Shown in pieces: positions 27,921-35,953 of a DNA stretch of 38,986 bases. The DNA lies in NCBI RefSeq assembly GCF_902459685.1, contig NZ_CABPSF010000014.1:1-38986 (forward strand). The letters are read 5' to 3'. Numbering within the stretch: position 1 is the first letter of the stretch; each line of letters opens with the position of its first letter. Made by a program: the position numbers and the translations under genes. This stretch comes from Pandoraea iniqua (GTDB taxonomy: Bacteria; Pseudomonadota; Gammaproteobacteria; Burkholderiales; Burkholderiaceae). The notes beneath the pieces are model-generated. The model made no database searches. It was not told the origin of the DNA and saw nothing but the letters and a program-made list of their open reading frames with translations.

Positions 27921-28328
27921 ATGACTACCGAATTCGTTCGCCCGGTTGCCGTCACGTCGCTGCGCAGCCCGCTGGATTTCTATGCGACGCTCGCGCGCGT
28001 GATCGACACGCTCAAGCAGCACGGCATGACGATCTTTGCAGACATCGATCAGAGTGCTGCCGCAGCATCGGCGGGACTCTCACTGAGGCCGACGCGTCTG
28101 GTGTTGTTCGGCAACCCGAAAGGCGGCACGCCGGTCATGGCGGCCAACCCGCATGCCGGGCTGGAGTTGCCACTCAAGGTGATGGTCTGGGCGGCCTCCG
28201 CCGACGAGGTGCGGGTGGATTTCCTGAACCCCGGGCCCGCGCTGAGTGCCTTGTACGGTATCGATGCCGCACAAGTGGCGGCCTTCGGTGGTGTTGCAAA
28301 GCTGCTTGAGGCGGCGCTCAAGGCATGA
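27921..28328 (+). CDS. DUF302 domain protein
   Basis: A 135-residue soluble protein of the DUF302 family. Typical elements are a domain beginning VTSLRSPLDFYATLARVIDTLKQHGMTIFADIDQSAAA, the LVLFGNPKGGTPVMAANPHAGLELPLKVMVW core, and YGIDAAQVAAFGGVAKLLEAAL at the end. ATG 27921 follows AAGGAG by 6 bases. No signal peptide is seen. The family has no settled biochemical role, though it often accompanies redox or metal-response genes. It stands alone, upstream of the dienelactone hydrolase on the same strand but 302 bases away. Confidence 0.82.
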   Translation: MTTEFVRPVAVTSLRSPLDFYATLARVIDTLKQHGMTIFADIDQSAAAASAGLSLRPTRLVLFGNPKGGTPVMAANPHAGLELPLKVMVWAASADEVRVDFLNPGPALSALYGIDAAQVAAFGGVAKLLEAALKA

Positions 28329-28461
28329 CCCCGGCGCCATGCCGGTGATACATGGGTTCGGCGGCTGAAACGACGGGCGAGGGGCGCCACGCCGCGATCG
28401 GGCGCGATGGACCCCGGCTCACCGTCAGGACACGCGTGGGCGCCCGCTGAGCCTTATGCCA

Positions 28462-28506
28462 CGGGCGTGGGCACGCCCGGTGCGCATCACGAAAAATGCC
28501 TATACT
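28462..28506 (+). promoter_or_regulatory. Candidate promoter and palindrome before the dienelactone hydrolase
   Basis: CGGGCGTG and CACGCCCG form a perfect 18-base palindrome (28462-28479, two central bases unpaired). It ends near the expected -35 position of a good -10, TATACT at 28501-28506. No clear -35 consensus is present. The palindrome could be an operator, or part of a stem closing the DUF302 transcript. The remaining gap (28329-28630) shows nothing else. Confidence 0.4.
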
Positions 28507-28630
28507 GATCCGGCCTTTCTGTGCGCGACAGCCATCGCCGGATGCAGCCGTTCCCCACGGTTGCCGGCGGACCGGCCGGTCGGCGGGTCGCGAGCGCAGG
28601 CTTTCCCCCTTTTTCGTGAGGAGTCATCCC

Positions 28631-29341
28631 GTGTCGAACAGTCAATGGATCCGCGTCGAAACCGTCGACGGTACTTTCGATGCCTATCTGGCATTGCCGC
28701 CGTCGGGCAAGACGGCTAACGCACCGGGCATCGTGCTGGTGCAAGAAATCTTTGGTGTGAACGAACACATTCGCGGTGTGGCCGACCAGTACGCGTCGGA
28801 CGGCTATGTCGTGATCGCCCCGGACATCTTCTGGCGCGCCGCCCCGCGCGTCGAACTCGGCTACTCGGGCGACGATATGGCGCGCGCGATGGAGTTGCGC
28901 AAGTCGGTCGACGTGGAGAAGGCCGTCGCCGACGTCGGCGCCAGCGTCAAGGCGCTGCGCAGCAAACTCGACGCGGGCGCGAAAGTGGCGGCGGTCGGTT
29001 ACTGCTTCGGCGGCTTGGTGTCGTATCTGGCCGCGGCGCGCGGTCTGGTCGACGCTGCCGTGCCGTACTACGGCGGGGGCATTCACAACTATCTCGGCGA
29101 AGCCGCCAACCTCAACGTCCCGACGCAATTCCACTATGGCGCGCTGGACAGCCACATCACGCCGGATATCGTGACGGCGGTCACCGAGGCCGTGAAGTCG
29201 CGGCCGAATACCGAAGTCTTCGTGTATCCGCAGGCCGATCACGGCTTCAACTGCTGGTCGCGTGGCTCGTACCACCAGCCGTCGGCGGCGCTCGCCCACG
29301 GCCGTGCACTCGCGTTCTTGTCGACGTGGTTGTCGAAGTAA
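28631..29341 (+). CDS. Dienelactone hydrolase family protein
   Basis: A 236-residue alpha/beta hydrolase of the DLH family, which hydrolyses lactones such as 4-carboxymethylenebut-2-en-4-olide. The catalytic triad is visible at standard positions: Cys125 in GYCFGG, Asp173 in ALDSHITPD and His204 in ADHGFNC, with Glu39 in VQEIFGVN. I choose GTG 28631 since GAGGAG lies 7 bases upstream and the N-terminus SNSQWIRVETVDGTFDAYL fits the family; an upstream in-frame ATG at 28496 adds an unrelated tail. There are no chlorocatechol or protocatechuate neighbours, so the actual substrate is open. A terminator follows. Confidence 0.87.
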   Translation: MSNSQWIRVETVDGTFDAYLALPPSGKTANAPGIVLVQEIFGVNEHIRGVADQYASDGYVVIAPDIFWRAAPRVELGYSGDDMARAMELRKSVDVEKAVADVGASVKALRSKLDAGAKVAAVGYCFGGLVSYLAAARGLVDAAVPYYGGGIHNYLGEAANLNVPTQFHYGALDSHITPDIVTAVTEAVKSRPNTEVFVYPQADHGFNCWSRGSYHQPSAALAHGRALAFLSTWLSK

Positions 29342-29355
29342 GCCGGCGCACGTTG

Positions 29356-29390
29356 CAAAAAAGCCCGCCCCAGTTTTCGGGCGGGCTTTT
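29356..29390 (+). terminator. Terminator after the dienelactone hydrolase
   Basis: AAGCCCGCCC (29361-29370) pairs with GGGCGGGCTT (29379-29388), with A residues before and Ts after, so it could work on both strands. Confidence 0.88.
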
Positions 29391-29407
29391 CATTGGCAGA
29401 CTGTGCT

Positions 29408-29435
29408 AAAAAAGCCCGTCGCCGAAGCGACGGGC
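29408..29435 (-). terminator. Terminator for the DUF4148 gene
   Basis: On the minus strand GCCCGTCGC, a TTCG tetraloop and GCGACGGGC are followed by six Ts. It lies about 195 bases downstream of the DUF4148 stop; the stretch between (29436-29629) shows no other gene. Confidence 0.9.
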
Positions 29436-29629
29436 AAAGTCCTGTGCGTTGAACCACTACGCACAGCGACAGGAGCCTGCGGCGATGCCGGGCTGGCTGA
29501 AACATCCAGCACCCGCCATACGAGACCGGAAACACGCTGAACGCCGGGACGATGCCGGCGCGTCGTCATGCGCAGAACGCGCACCGCGCCGCGGTCCCCT
29601 GAGCGGGACGCGCGGCGCGGCAATTTAGC

Positions 29630-29938
29630 TTATGAACCGAAGTAGGTCGAACCGGCGCGTTGCGAGCCACCGACCGAACCCATGGTGACCGGGGCGCTGC
29701 TCGAGACCGGTTGGGCGCTCGGCGCTGCCTTCGGATAGACGCTGTCGTGTTGAACCACGATGCCAGCCTTCTGGGCTTGAATCAGTTCTTCACGAACTTG
29801 GGCGCGGGTGAGAACGCTGGTTTGCGGAACCCACGAGAATTCCGAAGGACCGTCGAAGGCGTCGCTGGCAAAGGCCGAACCGGCCGACACAGCAAGCATT
29901 GCGGAAACCAGAGCCGAGGTAATAAGAGTGCGCTTCAT
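29630..29938 (-). CDS. DUF4148 small exported protein
   Basis: A 102-residue protein with a clear signal peptide (MKRTLITSALVSAMLAVSAGSAFA) cut before SDAFDG. It carries the DUF4148 core SVLTRAQVREELIQAQKAGIV, a short family abundant in Burkholderiaceae. The tail is Ser/Gly/Ala rich. ATG 29938 has a strong Shine-Dalgarno (GGAG in GACAGGAGAAAAC). It is monocistronic: a terminator follows and the next gene upstream is divergent. Members are often strongly expressed and stress- or host-responsive, but no molecular function is established. Confidence 0.87.
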   Translation of the reverse strand: MKRTLITSALVSAMLAVSAGSAFASDAFDGPSEFSWVPQTSVLTRAQVREELIQAQKAGIVVQHDSVYPKAAPSAQPVSSSAPVTMGSVGGSQRAGSTYFGS

Positions 29939-30087
29939 GATGTTTTCTCCTGTCTTTTGAAGGGGGCGATGTGTAATTCATCGTCGACAGTTACAGTCTA
30001 TTGATGCGCGACTCGACAATAAACACGACATTCGTCAAGCAACTCTTGTCAATTAAGAAATAATCGAAAACGACTGAGGAGACATCG

Positions 30088-30489
30088 ATGCTTTATCTGT
30101 GGATCAAGGCCGTACATCTGATTGCCGTGATTTTGTTGATTGCCGGGCTGGTGGCGATGTCGCTCGGCGGGCGTCTGGCGCAGCCCGAATGGCGCCGCAT
30201 CGCGCGGCAGGCCGACTATCGGCTGGCGTCGCCGGCGCTCATCGTCGTGTGGCTTAGCGGCCCAACGCTGGCGGTCATGGCGAATTGGTGGAGCGCGCCG
30301 TGGTTGATGGTCAAACTGGTCTTCGTGCTGGTGATCTCGGCGTTGCACGGGCGCCTGTCCGCCACACTGCGCAGGCTGGAGCGCGACGGCGTAACGCAGC
30401 CGTCGCCGTCGCTATTTCAGCGGGCGCTGCCCGTCACGCTGGTGTCGATGGCCGTCATCGTCGTCATGGTTATCGTGAAACCCTTCTGA
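30088..30489 (+). CDS. Small integral membrane protein, CopD/HemJ-like
   Basis: A 133-residue protein with four likely membrane helices (about residues 5-25, 48-66, 72-90 and 110-130). The opening LYLWIKAVHLIAVILLIAGLVAM with His10 resembles the first helix of HemJ and CopD-type proteins, which carry a conserved histidine. The positive-rich loop GRLAQPEWRRIARQADYR follows. It is shorter than HemJ. ATG 30088 follows GAGGAG. A role in haem or copper handling is plausible by family, but the match is limited. Confidence 0.6.
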   Translation: MLYLWIKAVHLIAVILLIAGLVAMSLGGRLAQPEWRRIARQADYRLASPALIVVWLSGPTLAVMANWWSAPWLMVKLVFVLVISALHGRLSATLRRLERDGVTQPSPSLFQRALPVTLVSMAVIVVMVIVKPF

Positions 30490-30602
30490 TGCGCATGACG
30501 CGGTAAGGCAATCGAGGCGCTCATTGAGGGCAATCGGCTTGGTGAGCGTGTGTCGGCGGTGTTACGCTGGCGTGGTCGCCTATAACGCCGAAAAATGGCC
30601 CG

Positions 30603-31394
30603 ATGCCGATCTCAAGTGCGGTAACCCTGGATGGTCCAGGTCACGACCGCCCCGTCGGCGCGCTGGCGAAAGATTACCCAGATGGTTTTATCGTGACGCC
30701 CCACAGCCACCGGCGTGCGCAACTGATGTTCGCGCGTGCTGGAATTCTGGAAGTACGCACGGATACGTCGTTCTGGGTAATACCGCCGCAACGCGCGTTG
30801 TGGATTCCGGGGAACGTCTCGCATGAAGTGCGTATGCGGGGCAAAGTCGAAATGCGCACGATTTACGTCGACGTGGCGCGCTGTGGTCTGAGCGCCCCCG
30901 ACACGCCGGTGGCCATTCGCGTCACCCCGTTGCTGCGCGAGCTGATTCTGCGCGCCATGGCGCTACCCAAAGACTGGGCCGCCGACGGCAAAGACGGTCT
31001 GGTCATCGCCCTGCTGCTGCACGAAATCGAATGGAAGAGCGACACGCCGCTGCACTTGCAGGTGCCGGTCGATGCCCGCTTGCGCAAGATCTTCGACGCT
31101 TATCTGGCCACACCGGCCGACATGCGCAGCTTGCAGGATTGGGCGTCCGAAGTGGGCGCGTCGAGCCGTACGCTGGAGCGCCGTTTCATGACGGAGTTCG
31201 GTTTGCCGTTTCGGGAGTGGCGGCAACACATGCGGCTGCTCGGCGCATTGCCGCTGCTGGGGGCCGGGCGGCCCATCACGCAGGTGGCGCTCGAAGTCGG
31301 TTACGACACGCCGAGCGCGTTCTCCACGATGTTTCGCCGCCTTATGGGCGTGACGCCAAGCGAATACCTGACGCGCGGCCGGCACCCGGATTGA
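30603..31394 (+). CDS. AraC-family transcriptional regulator
   Basis: A 263-residue regulator. An N-terminal cupin-type sensing domain (HSHRRAQLMFARAGILEVRT, WVIPPQRALWIPGNVSHEVRM, about residues 33-80) precedes a C-terminal double helix-turn-helix. That part reads LQDWASEVGASSRTLERRFMTEFGL then FREWRQHMRLLGALPLL, and finally ITQVALEVGYDTPSAFSTMFRRLMGVTPSEYL. The layout resembles the NimR/YeaM group, which controls adjacent efflux pumps; no such gene is adjacent here. Its 3' end overlaps the 3' end of the convergent HAD hydrolase by 53 bases. Confidence 0.88.
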   Translation: MPISSAVTLDGPGHDRPVGALAKDYPDGFIVTPHSHRRAQLMFARAGILEVRTDTSFWVIPPQRALWIPGNVSHEVRMRGKVEMRTIYVDVARCGLSAPDTPVAIRVTPLLRELILRAMALPKDWAADGKDGLVIALLLHEIEWKSDTPLHLQVPVDARLRKIFDAYLATPADMRSLQDWASEVGASSRTLERRFMTEFGLPFREWRQHMRLLGALPLLGAGRPITQVALEVGYDTPSAFSTMFRRLMGVTPSEYLTRGRHPD

Positions 31395-32064
31395 GCCAGT
31401 GCATGGCTTCCCACATATCGTCGTAGACCGGCACGCCTTCGGCGTAGAGCGGTGAGCGCTGACGCTTCGAGCCGATGCCGACGAAGTCGATGCCGAGCGT
31501 GCGTGCCACCTTCAGATCCCACATGCCGTCGCCGATCGACACGATCGCGCGCGGATTCGTGATGCCGTAACCCGCCTGCGCGCGCTTGATCGCCTCGCTC
31601 ACCAGTTGCTCGCGCGAGCTGTATTCGGAGGCCGTGATGAGCATGGCATCGGTGTAATCGATGGCCACCGAGCGCAGCTTGCGATGGCTGACCTGCCGGA
31701 TGCCACCGGTGGCGAACACCACACCCCAGCGCGACCGGTGCGCGGCCTCGACGAAAGCGCGCGCGCCGGGAATCTCCGCCAGCCCGTGGGCGTTGAGCAG
31801 CGCCGTGAAACGTTCGTCGATCTCATGCTCGAAGCGCGCGAGATCGTGCGGCTGGGGCAGGGCACGGCCATTCTCGGCATGCGCGTGGATCAGAATCCCC
31901 GTATCGGTGTGATGCGGGTAGCTGCCCCAGTCGGTGTTCAATGCTTCGAAGGCCAGCGACTCCATGGCGCCCAGCAGCGCGCGCTGGTGGATGCGCACCG
32001 AATCTGTGAGCGTGCCATCGACGTCGAGTACCAGAATGCTGTCTTTTTCGAAACTCGCCTGCAT
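31342..32064 (-). CDS. HAD-superfamily hydrolase
   Basis: A 240-residue phosphatase-like protein. Motif I is LDVDGTLTDS (nucleophile and acid Asp residues, about 14-16). Motif II is VVFATGG, motif III a Lys in the RKLRSVAID region or after, and motif IV GDGMWDLKVA. A helical cap lies between motifs I and II. The set resembles phosphoglycolate-phosphatase-like HAD proteins, but the substrate is unknown. It is transcribed convergently with the AraC gene and the two coding ends overlap. ATG 32064 has a purine-rich region (AGGAG on the minus strand) upstream. Confidence 0.84.
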   Translation of the reverse strand: MQASFEKDSILVLDVDGTLTDSVRIHQRALLGAMESLAFEALNTDWGSYPHHTDTGILIHAHAENGRALPQPHDLARFEHEIDERFTALLNAHGLAEIPGARAFVEAAHRSRWGVVFATGGIRQVSHRKLRSVAIDYTDAMLITASEYSSREQLVSEAIKRAQAGYGITNPRAIVSIGDGMWDLKVARTLGIDFVGIGSKRQRSPLYAEGVPVYDDMWEAMHWLNPGAGRASGIRLASRP

Positions 32065-32290
32065 GGGGATATAGAAATAGGAGGAGAGGCGTCGTGACAG
32101 ACGAAGTCTCGGAGTGTACGAATTCGCGGCATCAAATAAAACGCGCCGGGTGACACGGGATACGCCGTTTGCGACACCTTCGGCTACGGTATTTGACAGG
32201 GCTGATGCGCATCAAGGGGGAAAGCCGCCCGGGTGTCGCTTTTTTATGCCTTTTTTTACGCGGAAACTCCGGGCCCGGCCGCGTCGGCAT

Positions 32291-32337
32291 CAGCCCGTGA
32301 TCAGCCCGGCGATCAACCCAACGATCAGCCCAATGAA
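32291..32337. repeat. Four imperfect 12-bp units
   Basis: Units CAGCCCGTGAT, CAGCCCGGCGAT, CAACCCAACGAT and CAGCCCAATGAA follow each other. On the minus strand, in a frame different from the gene at 32325, they encode a glycine-zipper-like stretch GFIGLIVGLIAGLITG ending at a stop at 32290. Confidence 0.75.
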
Positions 32338-33542
32338 ACCCGCCGGAACAACAATTGCGTGCGCGACAGCCGTCGGCGGCGGGGCTCGCAGAGCGGTTGC
32401 CGGACGTCGGCATGTGAGTTGCGGGCGACCTGCTCCCGGGTCTTGCCGTACGCGAAGTCCCGGTACCGTCGATGCCCCTCGTGGAGCCGTTTCGACAGGG
32501 TGTGCACGAGATCGTCGCCCACGGCGAGCTTTTGCATGTGAATTCGTCCGACGAGGTAGTACTCGGGCACGTCGCCAAACAGGTGGTCGATATGCAGGCC
32601 GGTGTAGGTCATGGGGTCGTGACGCACCGGCTCGACCGTGGCTCGCGTGCTCAGCGAGACGAGCAGCGTGCGCACGCCGTTTTCCCCCGGAATCCGGATG
32701 AACGCCCCCAGCGTGGCTTCGTCGGTCAGCGCGTCGCCGGCCGGTACCGGCACGTCGCGGTCGGGAATGCGCAGGAACAGATTGTTCCGCTGGGCTTCCT
32801 GCGTGCCGCGTACGACGCGCTGGAACGTCAGGCGCGGCACTTCGATGTAGGCGGTGCCCGCCGCCAGCGCCTCGCGCAGTTCCGGCGTCAGGTCGCCGAT
32901 GCGCTCTCGCAGGCGCTGCGCGATGGCTTTCGTGGCGTAGCGACCCTGCGATTCGCTGGCGAAACGGGCTTCGAAGCCCGCTTCGAGGGCGTCTGCGTCT
33001 CTCCGGACGACGGACAGCGCTGCCTGCGTGCGCTCAGGTAACGACTTCTCGCAGCCGCGCCGCATCAATTCGCTGACGCGAACGTAGGTTCGTTCACCCG
33101 CAGGAACGTCGAGCAGGCAATCGCCGCTGTCCATCCGGCTGCCGACGACGCAGACCGGCGGGACAGCCGCCAGTTGTTCGGCCAGATACGCTGCGCGCGT
33201 GATCGGTGGACGTGACCAGTCGTAGGGTTGTGAGGGCGCGGTTGTGCTCGTGGAAGGGGATGCGGATGTCGACGGGGAAGTGGCGGCAGACGTGTCAGCC
33301 GACGGGGTGACGGATGCCGGCGCCAAGGTCGACCTGAAGGTGGGGGCCGCGGTTGGCGCGTAGGCCGGGACGCTGGCGCGGCGCATTGCAGACGGTCTGG
33401 CAGGGGGCGAAGGGCCCGCGTCGGATGGCGGCGGGTGCGTGCCGGCGACGAACGCATCGGCAAAGTCGGAGGTGGGGGCCGTGTTGATCGGCATCCCCGT
33501 TGTGGCGGCCAATGCCGCCGTCAGCCATTTTCCAATGTGCAT
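32325..33542 (-). CDS. Hypothetical protein with Pro/Ser/Thr-rich N-terminus, possible 3' frameshift
   Basis: A 405-residue protein of unknown family. Residues 1-30 are mildly hydrophobic (MHIGKWLTAALAATTG). Residues 35-108 are Pro/Ser/Ala/Thr-rich and probably disordered. A folded region (about 110-370) starts YDWSRPPITRAAYLAEQLAA and includes RLRERIGDLTPELREALAAG and YTGLHIDHLFGDVPEYYLVGR. The last 25 residues are Arg-rich and out of character. In another frame the same DNA encodes AHAIVVPAGFIGLIVGLIAG, a likely membrane helix, so the true C-terminus may be lost to a frameshift. No good Shine-Dalgarno is seen at ATG 33542; an in-frame ATG 48 bases later is an alternative. An exported or effector-like role is speculation. 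Confidence 0.6.
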   Translation of the reverse strand: MHIGKWLTAALAATTGMPINTAPTSDFADAFVAGTHPPPSDAGPSPPARPSAMRRASVPAYAPTAAPTFRSTLAPASVTPSADTSAATSPSTSASPSTSTTAPSQPYDWSRPPITRAAYLAEQLAAVPPVCVVGSRMDSGDCLLDVPAGERTYVRVSELMRRGCEKSLPERTQAALSVVRRDADALEAGFEARFASESQGRYATKAIAQRLRERIGDLTPELREALAAGTAYIEVPRLTFQRVVRGTQEAQRNNLFLRIPDRDVPVPAGDALTDEATLGAFIRIPGENGVRTLLVSLSTRATVEPVRHDPMTYTGLHIDHLFGDVPEYYLVGRIHMQKLAVGDDLVHTLSKRLHEGHRRYRDFAYGKTREQVARNSHADVRQPLCEPRRRRLSRTQLLFRRVSLG

Positions 33543-33670
33543 AAGGGGTCATTCCGGTCAGTACCACGGGCCTGTCCCGTGGTGCTTCGCAGTGTTCCCA
33601 TTCGTGCAGATTGCGTTTGTCGGTTCCGGCGCAACGCGTTGGGGTTTCCGATCAACTCGACGTCAGGCGT

Positions 33671-35065
33671 CTAGACAATCGCCGAGTGCACGCTGGGCGG
33701 CGCTTCACTCAAGAGCGATTTCAGTCGCTTGAGCGCGCTGGCGAGACGTTCGGGGTCGCGTACACCCCCCAGCGAAATACGGATGGCGTTGGGGGCGTCG
33801 GGGGTCAGACAGAACGCGTCGGCGGGGGTCACCGCCAAGCCTTCGGCACGGGCCGCCATCGTCAATTCGCGGGCGGTCCATGGGGCGGGCAGCGACTGCC
33901 AGCGATGGATGCCCTGTTCAGGCGTCGCGCCAATGTCGCCCAGCACCTCGGCGGCAATGGTCTGGCGTTGCGCGGCGGCGCTGCGCACGCCGGCCAGAAT
34001 GCGGTCGGCCATGCCGTTGTGAATCCACTGGGTAGCCAGCCCGGTCATCAGCGGCGGTGCCATCAAGGCAAACGCATTCAATGTGCCGAGGAAAGCGTCG
34101 CGGCGGCGGGCGTCGGCGAGGCGCAGATAAGCGGTGCGCAGGCCGGGCGTGAGGCATTTCGACAACGTGGCAATGTAATGCACACGGTGCGGCGCGAGGC
34201 GCGCGAGCGGCGGCGGGGCCCGGTGGGCAAGGCGCCAGTACGGATCGTCTTCGATCACCGTCAGATCGAGCGTCTCGGCGACGTTGAGCAACTGGCGCCG
34301 GCGGGCCTCGGGCATGGTCCGTGCCGTCGGGTTTTGCAGCGTCGGGTTCAGGTAGACGACACGGGCCTTGTGCTCACGGGCAGCGGCGATGAGTGCGTCG
34401 GGCAGCATGCCGTCGTCATCGGCCGCCACCGCGACGAGCTTGCGCTCCAGTGTGCGGGCGGCGCTGCGAATGCCCGGATACACGATCGGTTCGCACAAAA
34501 CGGTTTCGTCGCGCACCGTCTCGGTGAGCAACAGCGCGGCCAGCGTGGCCTGCGCACCCGGGCATACCGAGACCTGCGACGCGTCGAGCTCGCCGAGCAT
34601 GGGGGCCAGCCAGAGGGCACCGGCCTGCCGGTCCGCAATGCCGCCATCGCCCAGTTGATACGCCATGAGCATGGACGCATCGGTGTGCGTGAGCACTTCG
34701 TCGATCCCTTGCTGGAGCAATTCACCGAGGAAAAGGTCGGACGGCGCGGGGGGGATGTTCATGCCCAGATCGAGCACCTGTTCGAACGTTACGCGCGGTG
34801 TGCTCACAAACGTGCCCAACGGCCCCCGTCCCTCGATGGCGTTGCGCTCGCGGGCCCGGTTGTAGGCGCGCGTGACCGTGGTGAAGTCGATGCCGAGCCA
34901 CGAGGCGAGCTCGCGCTGCGCGGGCAGACGGTCGCCGGGGCGCAGCCGGCCATCCGCGACGGCCTGCTCGATGAAGCTGGCAAGACGCAGATAACGCGGA
35001 CCTTTCCCCGCCGCCAGTGCGGGTTTCCAGAACGTGGCGCGCAGGGTGTCGTGGGAGGCGTCCAT
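33671..35065 (-). CDS. MocR-type GntR regulator with aminotransferase domain
   Basis: A 464-residue fusion. The N-terminal GntR winged helix (about residues 20-90) reads YLRLASFIEQAVADGRLRPGDRLPAQRELA then FTTVTRAYNRARERNAIEGRG. The fold-type I aminotransferase domain has VYLNPTLQNPTA, VIEDDPYWRL and the PLP lysine in YIATLSKCLTPGLRTAYLR. Such proteins sense PLP or an amino-containing ligand and regulate rather than transaminate. I start at ATG 35065; the upstream in-frame extension (MPNPRAPSV) lacks homology and would cross the operator region. It is divergent from rpsL. A dyad at 35115-35132 is a likely autoregulatory site. The target gene is not evident. Confidence 0.86.
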   Translation of the reverse strand: MDASHDTLRATFWKPALAAGKGPRYLRLASFIEQAVADGRLRPGDRLPAQRELASWLGIDFTTVTRAYNRARERNAIEGRGPLGTFVSTPRVTFEQVLDLGMNIPPAPSDLFLGELLQQGIDEVLTHTDASMLMAYQLGDGGIADRQAGALWLAPMLGELDASQVSVCPGAQATLAALLLTETVRDETVLCEPIVYPGIRSAARTLERKLVAVAADDDGMLPDALIAAAREHKARVVYLNPTLQNPTARTMPEARRRQLLNVAETLDLTVIEDDPYWRLAHRAPPPLARLAPHRVHYIATLSKCLTPGLRTAYLRLADARRRDAFLGTLNAFALMAPPLMTGLATQWIHNGMADRILAGVRSAAAQRQTIAAEVLGDIGATPEQGIHRWQSLPAPWTARELTMAARAEGLAVTPADAFCLTPDAPNAIRISLGGVRDPERLASALKRLKSLLSEAPPSVHSAIV

Positions 35066-35114
35066 GGCGGATGTCGGTAGAATGTATGGAGAATTTTCGC
35101 TGTGCAGCGTCGTA

Positions 35115-35132
35115 ATGCAGTTTAGTCTGCAT
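35115..35132. promoter_or_regulatory. Inverted repeat upstream of the MocR gene
   Basis: ATGCAG (35115-35120) and CTGCAT (35127-35132) form a perfect dyad with a six-base spacer, 50 bases before the MocR start. GntR/MocR regulators often bind such repeats and repress themselves. The rpsL promoter lies 127 bases away. Confidence 0.5.
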
Positions 35133-35258
35133 ACATATCGGTCGCAATGCCTGAATTCTGTCGCGATGCGTGAGCGGACACTTGGCGCCCGCGGGTTGGG
35201 CATCCCACTGAGCCGTTAACAATCAACGACTTACCGAGCGAAAACGCATCCGGTTGCA

Positions 35259-35287
35259 TTGACACTTGCACATCCCCCATGTATAGT
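35259..35287 (+). promoter_or_regulatory. str operon promoter (sigma-70)
   Basis: TTGACA (35259-35264) and TATAGT (35282-35287) are separated by exactly 17 bases, a near-consensus housekeeping promoter. Transcription would start near 35294, giving a leader of about 160 bases before rpsL. That leader includes a small stem GGTAAT/ATTACC at 35361-35366 and 35375-35380. Confidence 0.88.
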
Positions 35288-35452
35288 CGCAGGCTCCGGT
35301 TTTTCCGGCGGTAGGCGCGTGCCCAACCCAAAATGCTTTCGCATCAAGCGGTTAGGTGCGGGTAATCCGCAAGAATTACCGGGAAGTGCGCAGTAAATCT
35401 GCATGGTAGCCCGCCTTGGTTGTCATGCTTTTGACACATTTAGGAAATCACA

Positions 35453-35827
35453 ATGCCAACGATTAACCAATTGGTCCGCAAGCCGCGCACCTCTGCTCAA
35501 ATCAAGAGCAAGAGCCCGGCCCTGCAGGACTGCCCGCAGCGTCGCGGTGTGTGCACCCGTGTGTACACGACGACGCCCAAGAAGCCTAACTCGGCACTGC
35601 GTAAGGTTGCCAAGGTGCGCCTGACCAACGGTTTCGAGGTCATCTCGTACATCGGCGGTGAAGGCCACAACCTGCAGGAACACTCGGTCGTGCTGATTCG
35701 CGGCGGTCGTGTGAAGGACTTGCCGGGTGTGCGTTACCACATGGTGCGCGGTAGCCTCGACACGCAAGGCGTCAAGGACCGTAAGCAAGCCCGTTCGAAG
35801 TACGGCGCGAAGCGTCCGAAGGCCTAA
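35453..35827 (+). CDS. rpsL: 30S ribosomal protein S12
   Basis: A 124-residue decoding-centre protein. [12 protein letters not shown] at the N-terminus, [18 protein letters not shown] (with Lys43) and [17 protein letters not shown] (with Lys88) are the conserved tRNA/mRNA-proofreading loops. The residues at the classical streptomycin positions are the sensitive-type lysines. ATG 35453 follows TTTAGGAAATCACA. First gene of the str operon; rpsG follows after 126 bases. Confidence 0.98.
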   Translation: MPTINQLVRKPRTSAQIKSKSPALQDCPQRRGVCTRVYTTTPKKPNSALRKVAKVRLTNGFEVISYIGGEGHNLQEHSVVLIRGGRVKDLPGVRYHMVRGSLDTQGVKDRKQARSKYGAKRPKA

Positions 35828-35953
35828 GCAGCCTCACGGACATACGTTCGGTGATGGTGTTGAATCGTCACTGAGTAAGTGGTCACTCGGCCCGAGAAGG
35901 GCTAGTAGGTGGCCTGGAGCCTGGCTCCGACTGAAACAATTAAGGAAGAAATT

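Noticed and set aside
33611-35080. Plus-strand frame opposite the MocR gene
   Set aside because: Low-complexity Arg/Gly/His composition; the opposite strand encodes a clear GntR-aminotransferase fusion.
35387-35403. 17-base near match between the rpsL leader and the 13-bp repeats at 21556
   Set aside because: One mismatch over 17 bases is expected by chance in a window this long and there is no shared context.
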